DNA of 6,459 nucleotides from Deferribacteraceae bacterium UBA1873 (lineage in GTDB: Bacteria > Chrysiogenota > Deferribacteres > Deferribacterales > Flexistipitaceae), in assembly GCA_002338145.1 (NCBI GenBank), contig DDHP01000099.1:1-6459 (forward strand), in the 5' to 3' direction. The first letter of the stretch is position 1. Every line of letters begins with the position of its first letter. The notes under the pieces are model-generated. The model was not told the origin of the DNA. It saw nothing but the letters and a program-made list of their open reading frames with translations, and searched no databases. Of this stretch, positions 1 to 6,262 are shown piece by piece. The position numbers and the translations under genes are program-made.

Positions 1-103
1 ATGACCATTTATAGTTATTTAAAGGTCTCGAAACTGCGATATCCTACTTTGCGCAAATCCCAAATACAAAGGTATTGCAATGTAAAATCTGAAATATTGT
101 TAA

Positions 104-1861
104 TTAATGTTTAAAACCTGTGACAGTATTTCCTTGTAAGTGAAGAGCTTTATCTCTGAAAAATATATCGCCGCCGTTAGTGCCAATATACAAGCTTTTA
201 CCGCTTATTACGGCGTACTCAAAAATGTATGAATTTACAGGCGCAAAATCACAGATGATAATACCCTTTGTATCCGCTTTTGGTATATCTGTCAGATGAA
301 TTCGTGATTTAATGATAGCCGGACAGTTTTTGTCATTACTGTAGTTAAAGGATATATCATCCGATGGATTTACTGCAACGCACTGAAGCTCAATTTTGTC
401 AGAATATTTTTTAAGTAAATTATAAAAAATATGGGGAATTTTATCTATGTCTTTTTCAAAAATCAGTTTTGGAACAAACTGCGCCTTGTATCGCTCGTAT
501 TGTGATTTTTTAAAATATAAAGCAAAAGGTATGTTTCCGTAAAAGCTGTTATTTTTTATGTTCTTTATTTCGTCAATTTCCAGATAGCAGATATCTTCTT
601 TGTTATTTATCTGGTTTTTATCCACCAGATCAGTTGCAACTTTAGAAAATATAAAATTAATGTCTTTCATATAACTTTGGGCTATCTTGAAAAGTTTATC
701 TCTTTTATCCAGGAAATTGTGAACAAGTTTTAGCTCCTGCAGCAGTTTGCCTTCATTGAAGAATTTGGTAAAAAAACCTGTTTTTTTCAAAAATGCACTG
801 ATATCTGCAGGCTCATACTCAAAATCAATTATAAACCTTTTTTTAGGCGCAAAAATATCAAAAAACATGTAAATATCTTTATTGTTATACGTTTGGAAGA
901 TATTCGTTTTTCTGGTTTTATAAATTAAGGATGATGCAAAATCAAAATTTTTGACAATGTTAAATATATTTACAAATGCAAAATTGATTTTGAGAGAAAT
1001 CATCTGTCCCGCCATTGCAAAAAGAGCCAGTATTTCCTGAAATCTTTCATCAGTGATAGTATTAAAATCTAAGCTGTGTTTTGTTTGCTCCAGCTCATCC
1101 AGATATTTATCCACTTCATCTGCTTTTATGTCTAACAGCTTAATGTCTAATGGTCTAAGCTTTTTCTTATTTTCTTTAGCAAAGACAGAGGATGCATAAT
1201 TCATATTCAAAACGTCCTCACTTCCACCCATAGTGTTGTATATAAAACGCATATTGCTCAAATTCACAAAAAGTTTTCCGGCAATAAGATTAATTGAAGG
1301 AGAATACGTTTTGAATCCGGCATGGATGTACAGTGGATTTAGTATGTCAGGTATTTTATTAATGATGGATGAAGCTAAAGGGGAAAGTGTTTCCGGTAGC
1401 ATTTCCGATAGTATTCCTTTGCTGTACAATGTTTTATCGTGTGCCAGGTTGCTGTTGAAAAGGGATAACTCCACAGAGGAAAGGCATGATGGCACTTTTC
1501 TTTGATCAAACAGCAAATGGTCATCATAGGTATTGTCCTCTTCGATACTGTGTATATATATTTTATCTGATACGGAAAAATAGCATAGGGGGACAAAATC
1601 TATATTTTTTTCTATATTTGAAAAAGCATCAGCTATTTTTGCAACGCTTTTGTTATCCAGGGGGATTTCACCTTTCAGTAATCGTATATTATCTTTGAAA
1701 ATTCCCTTCAAAATCAAAAATTCACATTGATTTCCAAGTACATAATAAAAACCAGTATTTCCCATAAAATGAAAGAAACCTTTGAAGGATTCTTCTGAAG
1801 ATGTTCGGGAAAATGTTATTCCCAAGGGTTCTAATTTGTTTTTAATATTTTTTGTTATCAT
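104..1861 (-). CDS. Degenerate PEP-synthase / rifampicin-phosphotransferase-like protein
   Basis: No function can be assigned with certainty. Several stretches match the pattern of PEP-utilising enzymes (PEP synthase, rifampicin phosphotransferase). Residues 149-167 (GILSEMLPETLSPLASSII) resemble the 'E-LPGPLTPLT' segment. Residues 184-201 (..YSPSINLIAGKLFVNLS) resemble the 'GRLYVNL' strand that follows it. Residues 378-433, a helical run followed by NKEDICYLEIDEI, match the 'DDVFYLTLDEL' region before the mobile phospho-histidine domain. The tail from about 532 to 580 resembles the end of that domain (GKSLYIGTNGG...RDKALHLQGNTV). The GG-x-x-SH-x-A-I-x-x-RE motif carrying the phosphorylated histidine is absent, and there is no N-terminal ATP-binding domain; related full enzymes have about 750-900 residues, this has 585. 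A catalytically dead, possibly regulatory or structural protein is my inference. No signal peptide or membrane helix is evident. The ATG is preceded by a weak AGAGAG Shine-Dalgarno. It is the only leftward gene here and is divergent from acuI. Confidence 0.6.
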   Translation of the reverse strand: MITKNIKNKLEPLGITFSRTSSEESFKGFFHFMGNTGFYYVLGNQCEFLILKGIFKDNIRLLKGEIPLDNKSVAKIADAFSNIEKNIDFVPLCYFSVSDKIYIHSIEEDNTYDDHLLFDQRKVPSCLSSVELSLFNSNLAHDKTLYSKGILSEMLPETLSPLASSIINKIPDILNPLYIHAGFKTYSPSINLIAGKLFVNLSNMRFIYNTMGGSEDVLNMNYASSVFAKENKKKLRPLDIKLLDIKADEVDKYLDELEQTKHSLDFNTITDERFQEILALFAMAGQMISLKINFAFVNIFNIVKNFDFASSLIYKTRKTNIFQTYNNKDIYMFFDIFAPKKRFIIDFEYEPADISAFLKKTGFFTKFFNEGKLLQELKLVHNFLDKRDKLFKIAQSYMKDINFIFSKVATDLVDKNQINNKEDICYLEIDEIKNIKNNSFYGNIPFALYFKKSQYERYKAQFVPKLIFEKDIDKIPHIFYNLLKKYSDKIELQCVAVNPSDDISFNYSNDKNCPAIIKSRIHLTDIPKADTKGIIICDFAPVNSYIFEYAVISGKSLYIGTNGGDIFFRDKALHLQGNTVTGFKH

Positions 1862-1891
1862 ATTACTCTCTGTATGGATAAAAGGGCGACC

Positions 1892-1920
1892 TGAATATTT
1901 CTGACTTTTATTAATAACAA
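1892..1920 (-). promoter_or_regulatory. Weak candidate promoter for the PEP-enzyme-like gene
   Basis: Read on the minus strand, TTGTTA (1920-1915) and TATTCA (1897-1892) are separated by 17 bases and lie 31 bases upstream of the leftward start codon. They match the sigma70 consensus at 4 of 6 and 3 of 6 positions, so this is only a placement guess. The inverted repeat at 1925-1938 lies just upstream, where an activator could compensate for the weak boxes. Confidence 0.25.
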
Positions 1921-1924
1921 AAAC

Positions 1925-1938
1925 TGTGAAGATTCACA
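1925..1938. promoter_or_regulatory. TGTGA-N4-TCACA inverted repeat, CRP/FNR-family-like operator
   Basis: TGTGAA, two bases, then TTCACA form a perfect 6-bp inverted repeat between the divergent starts at 1861 and 2092. The half-sites are CRP-like (TGTGA/TCACA), but the 4-base gap is that of FNR sites (TTGAT-N4-ATCAA). This suggests a CRP/FNR superfamily regulator, not classical CRP. A TAATAT at 1981-1986 with no good -35 box could be the acuI -10 element. Transcription from about 1993 would put the repeat centre near -61.5, a known class I activator position. The regulator's identity is inference. Confidence 0.35.
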
Positions 1939-2080
1939 ACAATTTTAATTTTTACCTATAGCCTGAGAACACAACCTGTGTAATATATGCTTTTATTGCC
2001 AAAAATGGTGTGATGCCAGTTCAGTCTATCCTTTACGAAAACAATTTATTGAGGTAACATGAGGGTGATTAAAAGTTCAG

Positions 2081-2085
2081 GGAGG
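2081..2085 (+). promoter_or_regulatory. Ribosome binding site deciding the acuI start
   Basis: GGAGG lies six bases before the ATG at 2092. An earlier in-frame ATG at 2059 has its own weaker GAGG (2051-2054) and would add 11 residues. The stronger site, and the family's habit of starting directly with a short K/F-K-A-L-V-V strand, favour 2092. Confidence 0.7.
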
Positions 2086-2091
2086 TTGCAT

Positions 2092-3087
2092 ATGAGTAAA
2101 AAATTCAAAGCATTAGTTGTAAGTAAAGAAGGGGACAGTTTTGTCAGAGAAATTAAAGAGAGATCTGTTGATGATTTGCCGGAAGGTGATGTTCTGATAA
2201 AGGTTAAATATTCTTCATTGAATTATAAGGATGCATTATCTGCTATTGGCAATAAAGGGGTTACCAGAAAATTCCCCCACACACCAGGTATTGATGCCGC
2301 AGGAGTAGTAGCAGAGTCTTCTGATTCTTCATTTCAGGAAGGTGAGGAAGTTCTGGTTACAGGATATGATCTGGGGATGAATACAGATGGTGGTTTTGGC
2401 GAATATATTCGTGTTCCTTCCGAATGGGTTGTTAGGCTGCCGAAAAATCTATCGTTGAGAGAAAGCATGATAATCGGCACTGCAGGGTTTACCGCCGGTT
2501 TATCTGTGTACTCTCTGGCAGAAAACAATACAATGCCTGAAGATGGTGAAATACTGGTAACAGGGGCAACAGGCGGTGTGGGCTCTATAGCAGTTGCACT
2601 GCTTTCAAAAGCCGGTTATCATCCGGTAGCTGTTACAGGAAAAATGGACAGGGAAAATTTTCTTAAAAAACTGGGGGCAGTTAGGGTAATAAGCAGAGAT
2701 GAGGCTGATGATAAGAGTGGTAAACCTATGCTTAAAGGTGTCTGGGGTGGTGCAGTCGATACCGTAGGGGGTAACATTCTTGCAACGGCTATTAAAAGTA
2801 CAAAATATATGGGTACGGTAACAGCCTGCGGTTTGACCCAGTCAACGGAATTTACCAGCAGTGTTTTTCCTTTTATTTTGCGAGGAGTCAGGCTTATTGG
2901 AATTGATTCTGTTGAACTACCGATGGATATAAGATTAAATGTATGGAATAAACTTGCAAATGAATGGAAACTGGATAATCTGGATTATTTAGCCAACGAG
3001 ATAAAACTGGATGATGTGGATGGGTACATAGATTCTATATTAGCAGGAAAATTAAGCGGACGTACACTGATTAACCTGCAATCGTAA
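2092..3087 (+). CDS. acuI: YhdH/YhfP-family NADPH-dependent acrylyl-CoA reductase (quinone-oxidoreductase-like)
   Basis: This is a cytosolic, zinc-free medium-chain dehydrogenase/reductase of the YhdH/YhfP branch. Characterised members (AcuI) reduce acryloyl-CoA to propionyl-CoA with NADPH, which detoxifies acrylate arising from DMSP or 3-hydroxypropionate metabolism. With the start at 2092 it has 331 residues, close to the usual 325-330. Visible family signatures are S-LNYKDALS at 42-50, F-PHTPGIDAAG at 61-71, DGGFGEY at 99-105, GTAGFTAGLS at 129-138 and the nucleotide-binding loop TGATGGVGS at 157-165. The C-terminal part (ACGL, FPFILRGVRLIGIDS, GR-L-) also fits the branch. A start at 2059 would give 342 residues. 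It is monocistronic in the window and runs into a repeat-rich spacer without an obvious intrinsic terminator. The exact substrate is inferred from the family; some members were annotated only as quinone oxidoreductases. No acrylate or DMSP partner gene is visible. Confidence 0.9.
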   Translation: MSKKFKALVVSKEGDSFVREIKERSVDDLPEGDVLIKVKYSSLNYKDALSAIGNKGVTRKFPHTPGIDAAGVVAESSDSSFQEGEEVLVTGYDLGMNTDGGFGEYIRVPSEWVVRLPKNLSLRESMIIGTAGFTAGLSVYSLAENNTMPEDGEILVTGATGGVGSIAVALLSKAGYHPVAVTGKMDRENFLKKLGAVRVISRDEADDKSGKPMLKGVWGGAVDTVGGNILATAIKSTKYMGTVTACGLTQSTEFTSSVFPFILRGVRLIGIDSVELPMDIRLNVWNKLANEWKLDNLDYLANEIKLDDVDGYIDSILAGKLSGRTLINLQS

Positions 3088-3152
3088 CAGGCATGAGCGC
3101 TGAAATTATTAGTATAAGAAAATGTACCCCCTCTTTCTCGCCTCCAAGTTTT

Positions 3153-3180
3153 AGTTCAATGTTCAACGTTCAAGGTTCGC
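3153..3180. repeat. Four-unit heptamer tandem repeat (N-GTTCAA)
   Basis: Three perfect units of N-GTTCAA, with N being A, T and C in turn, start at 3153, 3160 and 3167. A fourth, G-GTTCGC, starts at 3174. The unit length is exactly seven bases, and only the first base varies among the three perfect units. Its role is unknown; it may be a short slippage-prone repeat. Confidence 0.7.
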
Positions 3181-3272
3181 CGTTTATCAGTTATATCTAT
3201 TCAGTTCAGTCCATTTATATAGAAAATACCTCATTCTAAGATAGGAGGGGGCGGTGATGGTATGAAAATAGC

Positions 3273-3536
3273 TGATTGATTAGAGATTCCCCGGTTCCAT
3301 TTGCCCTGACAAGAAAATGTCATCTCGACCGCCGTTTGATAAAGAGACCTCTCGACTCCGCTTGAGGTGACAGAAAACTGTTATTTGGTAAGAGATCCCT
3401 CCACTCCGTTCGGGATGACATAATACATTGTCATTTCGACCGGAACCGAGCACATAAGTCTTTATGTGCTCGGTGGAGTGGAGAAATCTCAGACGTCGTT
3501 TGATAAAGAGACCTCTCGACTCCGCTCGCTCCTGTG
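3273..3536 (+). repeat. Array of four ~40-base direct repeats with one inverted copy
   Basis: Related units begin near 3273, 3333, 3381 and 3497. The pattern is a T-rich head (TGATAAAGAGA-like), a pyrimidine-rich centre with CTCCG, and, in the first three, a TGACA end (3311, 3372, 3420). Units two and four share a perfect 30-base direct repeat (3333-3362 and 3497-3526). An opposite-orientation copy starts with TGTCATTTCGACCGGA at 3429 and ends with GGAGTGGAGAAATCTC (3475-3490). Inside the array, 3318-3331 can pair imperfectly with 3359-3372. The layout resembles REP/MITE-like intergenic elements. No coding capacity and no transposase are present. Confidence 0.75.
3445..3474. repeat. Perfect 13-bp hairpin splitting the inverted repeat copy, flanked by GGA
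   Basis: ACCGAGCACATAA (3445-3457) and its exact complement (3462-3474) leave a four-base loop. The hairpin sits in the middle of the inverted repeat copy and has GGA on both sides (3442-3444 and 3475-3477). Removing the hairpin and one GGA gives a continuous unit like the neighbours. This looks like a tiny palindromic insertion with a 3-bp duplication, although three bases can match by chance. Confidence 0.65.
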
Positions 3537-3577
3537 AAATATCAGCTTTGCTGATAGACCGAAGGTCATTTCATAGG
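3531..3577. other. Three-way-junction-forming segment downstream of the cyclase gene
   Basis: A 10-bp closing stem (3531-3540 with 3568-3577, one G-T wobble) encloses two hairpins. The first has a 6-bp stem, ATCAGC/GCTGAT, with a TTT loop (3541-3555). The second has a 4-bp stem, GACC/GGTC, with a GAA loop (3557-3567). Almost every base is paired. It begins inside the fourth repeat unit and ends 52 bases past the leftward cyclase stop, so it could be the 3' end of that mRNA, a processing signal or a mobile structured repeat. No U-run follows on either strand, so it is not a standard terminator. Confidence 0.55.
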
Positions 3578-3629
3578 GCATGGGGTGTGGCAGTGAAGCA
3601 GTGATTCAAAAGTCTTGGAATTTGAGCTA

Positions 3630-4859
3630 TTAGTCCCGCTGAAAAAATTTGGATTCAGCGTAGATCCGGTTTTTTCCATTATTTTTTGCTTTGTACAGAT
3701 TTTTGTCTGCTCTTTCAAGGGTTTCTTCTGGGGCTTCATCATGTTTGTGGACAGCCAGACCAAAGCTTGCAGTTATACTTATTTTGTTATTTTTTAGTTT
3801 AAATTTGGTTTTTGATAACTCCAGACGTATATCGTCGATAAGTTCACAAGCTTTTTGAAAGGTAATATCCTCGAAAGCAATGACAAATTCTTCCCCTCCG
3901 TATCTAAAAGCGGTTCCCCTTGAACCGGAAATTTTTTTAATGATCTGTGCAAAATGCTTTATAACGTGATCGCCGGCATTGTGCCCGTAAGTGTCATTAA
4001 TATGTTTGAAATCGTCTAAATCTGTCATAACAATTATAAAGGGCATTTGTTTTGATTCGGAAGCAGAAAGCTCTTCAAAAATTCTGAACATATATTTTTT
4101 TCTGTAAAGTCCGGTTAATTCATCAAACATTGCTTCTGTTTTGTATTTATCCAATTCACTTTTTATATTTTCATATTTCTCCTTATAACTTTCCAGCTGG
4201 AGTGAAATATCTGTATAATTTTTTCTAAATGCTGTTTGTTTCTTGCTTTTTACAGCTATTTTGTTTTCAACAAGCACATTAATTTTGTCCGCAACCCTTA
4301 TAACCTCATTTTTAAGTTTCTCGAAACTTTCTTCGTTGTCCATAAGAGTGTGAATGCTTTTTATATTATTTAAAACTTCACTGTCATCTTTATTGTCAGC
4401 TTCCAGTATTTTTATGTTTTCATCTGTTAATTCCAGAAGTTTCCATCCGGTACTGTTTATACGCTCAAGAAAGTCTTTGAAAAAGCTGTTAATCCTTTTT
4501 ATGGATTCATCATAGCTTTTATAAGAGCTGCCCAAGATTGCAATGATGTCGGTCAGGTCATCAAACAGTCTTTCGTTTGAAATATGATTAATCTTATATT
4601 TTAGGTTTTGAAGATGCTTTTCAGATAAGTAGGGTCTGAAATTTTCAGTCTGTTTACGCAGAAGTGTTTTTATGTCTTCGATAATATTTTCTGATTCGTT
4701 TCGTGAGTTTTCAATAACAGATAAAATTTCCTCGTCTCTAAGCAGATATTTTTTCAAATTTGTTGAATCGAATGTTTCTCCGTTCATTCTGATTTCTCTA
4801 ATTATTTTAATTACTTTTATAGAAAGCAGGTGGATAAGTGTTGAAATATTAGTTGCCAT
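3630..4859 (-). CDS. Soluble GGDEF diguanylate cyclase with helical N-terminal region
   Basis: This protein probably makes cyclic di-GMP from two GTP. The 409-residue chain has a GGDEF domain at about 243-402. It shows DELTGLYRK (246-254), TDLDDFKHINDTYGHNAGD (279-297) and the active-site GGEEF at 321-325, with ASFGLAV (364-370) and DKNLYKAKNNGKN (385-397) closing the domain. By gapless alignment with PleD, the metal ligands are D280 and E323 and the guanine-binding residues are N288 and D297, so it should be active. The inhibitory RxxD I-site is missing: G312 and G315 stand where R and D would be. Residues 1-240 are mostly charged, helical and without membrane segments, with likely coiled coil at about 212-243, and no PAS, REC or HAMP domain that I recognise. 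The signal sensed is unknown. GGAG lies eight bases before the ATG. The gene follows eamA by 29 bases on the same strand, so co-transcription is likely. TAA is followed directly by TAG. Confidence 0.92.
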   Translation of the reverse strand: MATNISTLIHLLSIKVIKIIREIRMNGETFDSTNLKKYLLRDEEILSVIENSRNESENIIEDIKTLLRKQTENFRPYLSEKHLQNLKYKINHISNERLFDDLTDIIAILGSSYKSYDESIKRINSFFKDFLERINSTGWKLLELTDENIKILEADNKDDSEVLNNIKSIHTLMDNEESFEKLKNEVIRVADKINVLVENKIAVKSKKQTAFRKNYTDISLQLESYKEKYENIKSELDKYKTEAMFDELTGLYRKKYMFRIFEELSASESKQMPFIIVMTDLDDFKHINDTYGHNAGDHVIKHFAQIIKKISGSRGTAFRYGGEEFVIAFEDITFQKACELIDDIRLELSKTKFKLKNNKISITASFGLAVHKHDEAPEETLERADKNLYKAKNNGKNRIYAESKFFQRD

Positions 4860-4888
4860 AATTTTATCTCCGGATACGTATAATTAGC

Positions 4889-5785
4889 TTATTTTATGTT
4901 CTTTTTCCGACTTGGTAAAGATAAAACACACAAACCAGCAAATATGAGTACAATGCCGGACAGGCTGATTATTCCAAGCTTTTCGTTTAAAACTATTATA
5001 CCCAGCAGTGTGGCTGTTAACGGTTCAGCCAAAGATAAGGTTGCAGTCTCTGAAACTTTTATAAGCCGTAGTCCTCTTGCAAAGAAAAAATATGAAAGAG
5101 CAGTGGCAAATACTCCCAAGTGTATAACTATCGATAGTCCTCTCACAGTCATAAGGCCGGATGTATCGTGGAAAAAAAGTACAGGCAACAGAACTATAGC
5201 ACCTCCCATAAATAATACTGCCATGACAGAGTTTGCGTTGTTTTTGTCCAGCAGTATTTTACTTACCATTGTATATGAGGCATAAAAAAAGCCTGCCCCC
5301 ACGCTTAATAATATTCCCAGTATACTGTAGTTAAATGTTCCATTTTGGGAGCCGTATGTCAAAAGTCCAAGGCCACAAACAGCAATACAGGTGGATAATA
5401 TCCATCTTTTTGTAATAATTTCCTTGTAAAAAATCATTGCCAAGATGCCTGCAGATATGGGGCCGCTTCCTATTCCAACCATTGTTCCTATGGATACTCC
5501 GGCATATTTTACACCGTAAAAAAATGAAAGCTGATAAAATGCAACAGAAAAAATTCCATAAAGAGTCAAAAGTAGTGGCCATTTTTCGCTTTTGGAAAAA
5601 CTTCTTTTATACAGGGCGTAACAAAACAGTACAGTACCGCCGAGTAAAATTCGTAATGCACCTATTACAGCAGAACTCATATTCTCAGGGGCAAGCCCCT
5701 GTGAAGTACCCGTTGTACCCCATAGTACCGCAGCAAATATTACCAGAAAAAAACCTTTTGTTCTAAGAGACAGTAAATCACTCAT
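4889..5785 (-). CDS. EamA-family (DMT superfamily) transporter
   Basis: This is an inner-membrane permease of the drug/metabolite transporter superfamily; most characterised EamA proteins export amino acids or other small metabolites. The 298 residues fit the usual 290-310 and show about ten hydrophobic segments in two EamA repeats (about 10-145 and 155-292). Family hallmarks are AAVLWGTTGT (18-27), LRILLGG (44-50), GPISAGILAMIFYKE (108-122) in repeat one and LAEPLTATLLGIIVLNEKL (252-270) in repeat two. The tail is basic (SRKKNIK), as in many relatives. The substrate cannot be read from the sequence. The ATG at 5785 has no Shine-Dalgarno. It overlaps, as ATGA, the former stop of the upstream zupT-like remnant, which explains the missing site: the gene was probably translated by coupling. 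Decay of zupT may have lowered its expression. The cyclase gene follows after 29 bases. Confidence 0.92.
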   Translation of the reverse strand: MSDLLSLRTKGFFLVIFAAVLWGTTGTSQGLAPENMSSAVIGALRILLGGTVLFCYALYKRSFSKSEKWPLLLTLYGIFSVAFYQLSFFYGVKYAGVSIGTMVGIGSGPISAGILAMIFYKEIITKRWILSTCIAVCGLGLLTYGSQNGTFNYSILGILLSVGAGFFYASYTMVSKILLDKNNANSVMAVLFMGGAIVLLPVLFFHDTSGLMTVRGLSIVIHLGVFATALSYFFFARGLRLIKVSETATLSLAEPLTATLLGIIVLNEKLGIISLSGIVLIFAGLCVLSLPSRKKNIK

Positions 5786-6025
5786 GTTAAAAGCACTAAA
5801 ACAATAGTCATTGCAGCCGTACCTTCGATAAACCCGAATATTGAAACATAATGTTCTCCGTATCCTTATGCAATATGAGATATATAATTCCCGGCAAAAT
5901 GGACTGACGGGCCAGCAGGAAATTAGAATTAGAATTTTTGGTCAATAACGTCATAAAACTGCCCATCCCTGTTGATAAATCGGCAAACTGCCAACACCAA
6001 AAGCAAAAATTATATTTGAATTCAT
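5782..6025 (-). pseudogene. zupT: Remnant of a ZupT-like ZIP-family metal transporter gene
   Basis: Intact ZupT proteins (about 260-275 residues) import Zn2+ and other divalent metals through the inner membrane. Only about 81 codons remain. The first frame begins MNSNIIFAFGVGS. A second frame continues ADLSTGMGSFMTLLTKNSNS and NFL, matching the ZIP start 'LA-L-TGIGS ... KK-TN-FL'. The last frame, from about 5862 to 5782, gives GYGEHYVSIFGFIEGTAAMT and IVLVLLT, matching the ZIP end 'EYGEHH-SIYGL-AGM-VM-LSLLL'. At least two frameshifts separate these parts, and roughly 185 codons are deleted, including the HN-x-PEG metal-binding helices, so no transport function can remain. A strong AGGAGG still sits five bases before the ATG. 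Translation from it would stop after 24 residues, at 5951. The old stop TGA (5784-5782) overlaps the EamA start codon. The assignment rests on both ends matching the same family in the right order and spacing to start and stop. Confidence 0.75.
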
Positions 6026-6030
6026 ATAAC

Positions 6031-6036
6031 CCTCCT
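6031..6036 (-). promoter_or_regulatory. Strong Shine-Dalgarno kept in front of the zupT remnant
   Basis: AGGAGG on the minus strand lies five bases from the ATG at 6025. It remains perfect although the gene behind it is broken, so a 24-residue peptide is probably still made from the leader of the eamA transcript. Confidence 0.75.
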
Positions 6037-6049
6037 AAAAAAACATTGC

Positions 6050-6078
6050 AAATTATCATCAATACGTATTTTAAGCAA
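6050..6078 (-). promoter_or_regulatory. Candidate promoter of the zupT remnant-eamA-cyclase cluster
   Basis: On the minus strand TTGCTT (6078-6073) and TAATTT (6055-6050) are 17 bases apart and lie upstream of the AGGAGG site. A 10-bp palindrome, AATACGTATT (6061-6070), sits in the spacer and could be an operator. The match to sigma70 is moderate and other placements in this AT-rich DNA are possible. Confidence 0.35.
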
Positions 6079-6207
6079 TAAGAGTATTTTCAAATATTAT
6101 CACCCTAAAATTTATATAAAAGTACTCTTTAATAATTTAAGCAGTACAATGCTGATACATGAAAATACACTTATTGCACAAAATAGGTGATGTTAGAATT
6201 TTTAAGG

Positions 6208-6235
6208 TTGACATTAAAAAATATTTTAGAATAAT
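6208..6235 (+). promoter_or_regulatory. Likely sigma70 promoter of the neuB-like gene
   Basis: A perfect TTGACA (6208-6213) is followed after 16 bases by AATAAT (6230-6235), five of six to consensus; ATAATT one base later would give 17-base spacing. Transcription would start near 6242, leaving a leader of about 20 bases before the ATG at 6263. Confidence 0.6.
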
Positions 6236-6262
6236 TAACCCTAATCAAATTAGGAGGAAAGA

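Larger units (their letters stand above)
3088..3629. other. Convergent intergenic region, repeat-rich, no gene
   Basis: This 542-base spacer separates the 3' ends of acuI (rightward) and the diguanylate cyclase gene (leftward). I see no plausible coding frame. It contains the heptamer repeat, the 40-base repeat array, the split inverted copy and the three-way-junction segment listed separately. The stretches 3088-3152 and 3181-3272 show nothing I can name. There is no classical GC hairpin plus T-run on either strand, so termination of both genes may rely on the structured repeats or on Rho. Confidence 0.8.

Noticed and set aside
1..114. Rightward 37-codon open frame at the left edge
   Set aside because: No Shine-Dalgarno is visible, it overlaps the 3' end of the leftward gene and resembles no family; a TTTGCGCAAA palindrome at 48-57 is the only notable sequence and is too short to interpret.
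1233..1505. Rightward 90-codon open frame
   Set aside because: It lies antisense inside the intact 585-codon leftward gene and has no own signals.
3273..3540. CRISPR array
   Set aside because: The repeats are imperfect, unevenly spaced (60, 48 and 116 bases), occur in both orientations, and have no cas gene nearby.
3550..3577. Hammerhead ribozyme (CTGAT followed by GAA within a three-way junction)
   Set aside because: The core CTGATGA is not present; CTGAT is paired inside a hairpin and the GAA is a hairpin loop, so the catalytic core cannot form.
4896..5285. Rightward 129-codon open frame
   Set aside because: It is the antisense shadow of the clearly recognisable EamA transporter gene.
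5784..6025. Remnant read as an ATP-synthase c/K proteolipid
   Set aside because: The size and a helix containing Glu suggested it, but the TGMGS...KNSNSNFL start and the GYGEHYVSIFGF end fit the ZIP/ZupT family much better at both ends.
5808..6062. Leftward 84-codon open frame as an intact small membrane protein
   Set aside because: Its start lies before the strong Shine-Dalgarno, and only its middle part matches ZIP transporters; the matching start and end are in other frames. It is one frame of a pseudogene.
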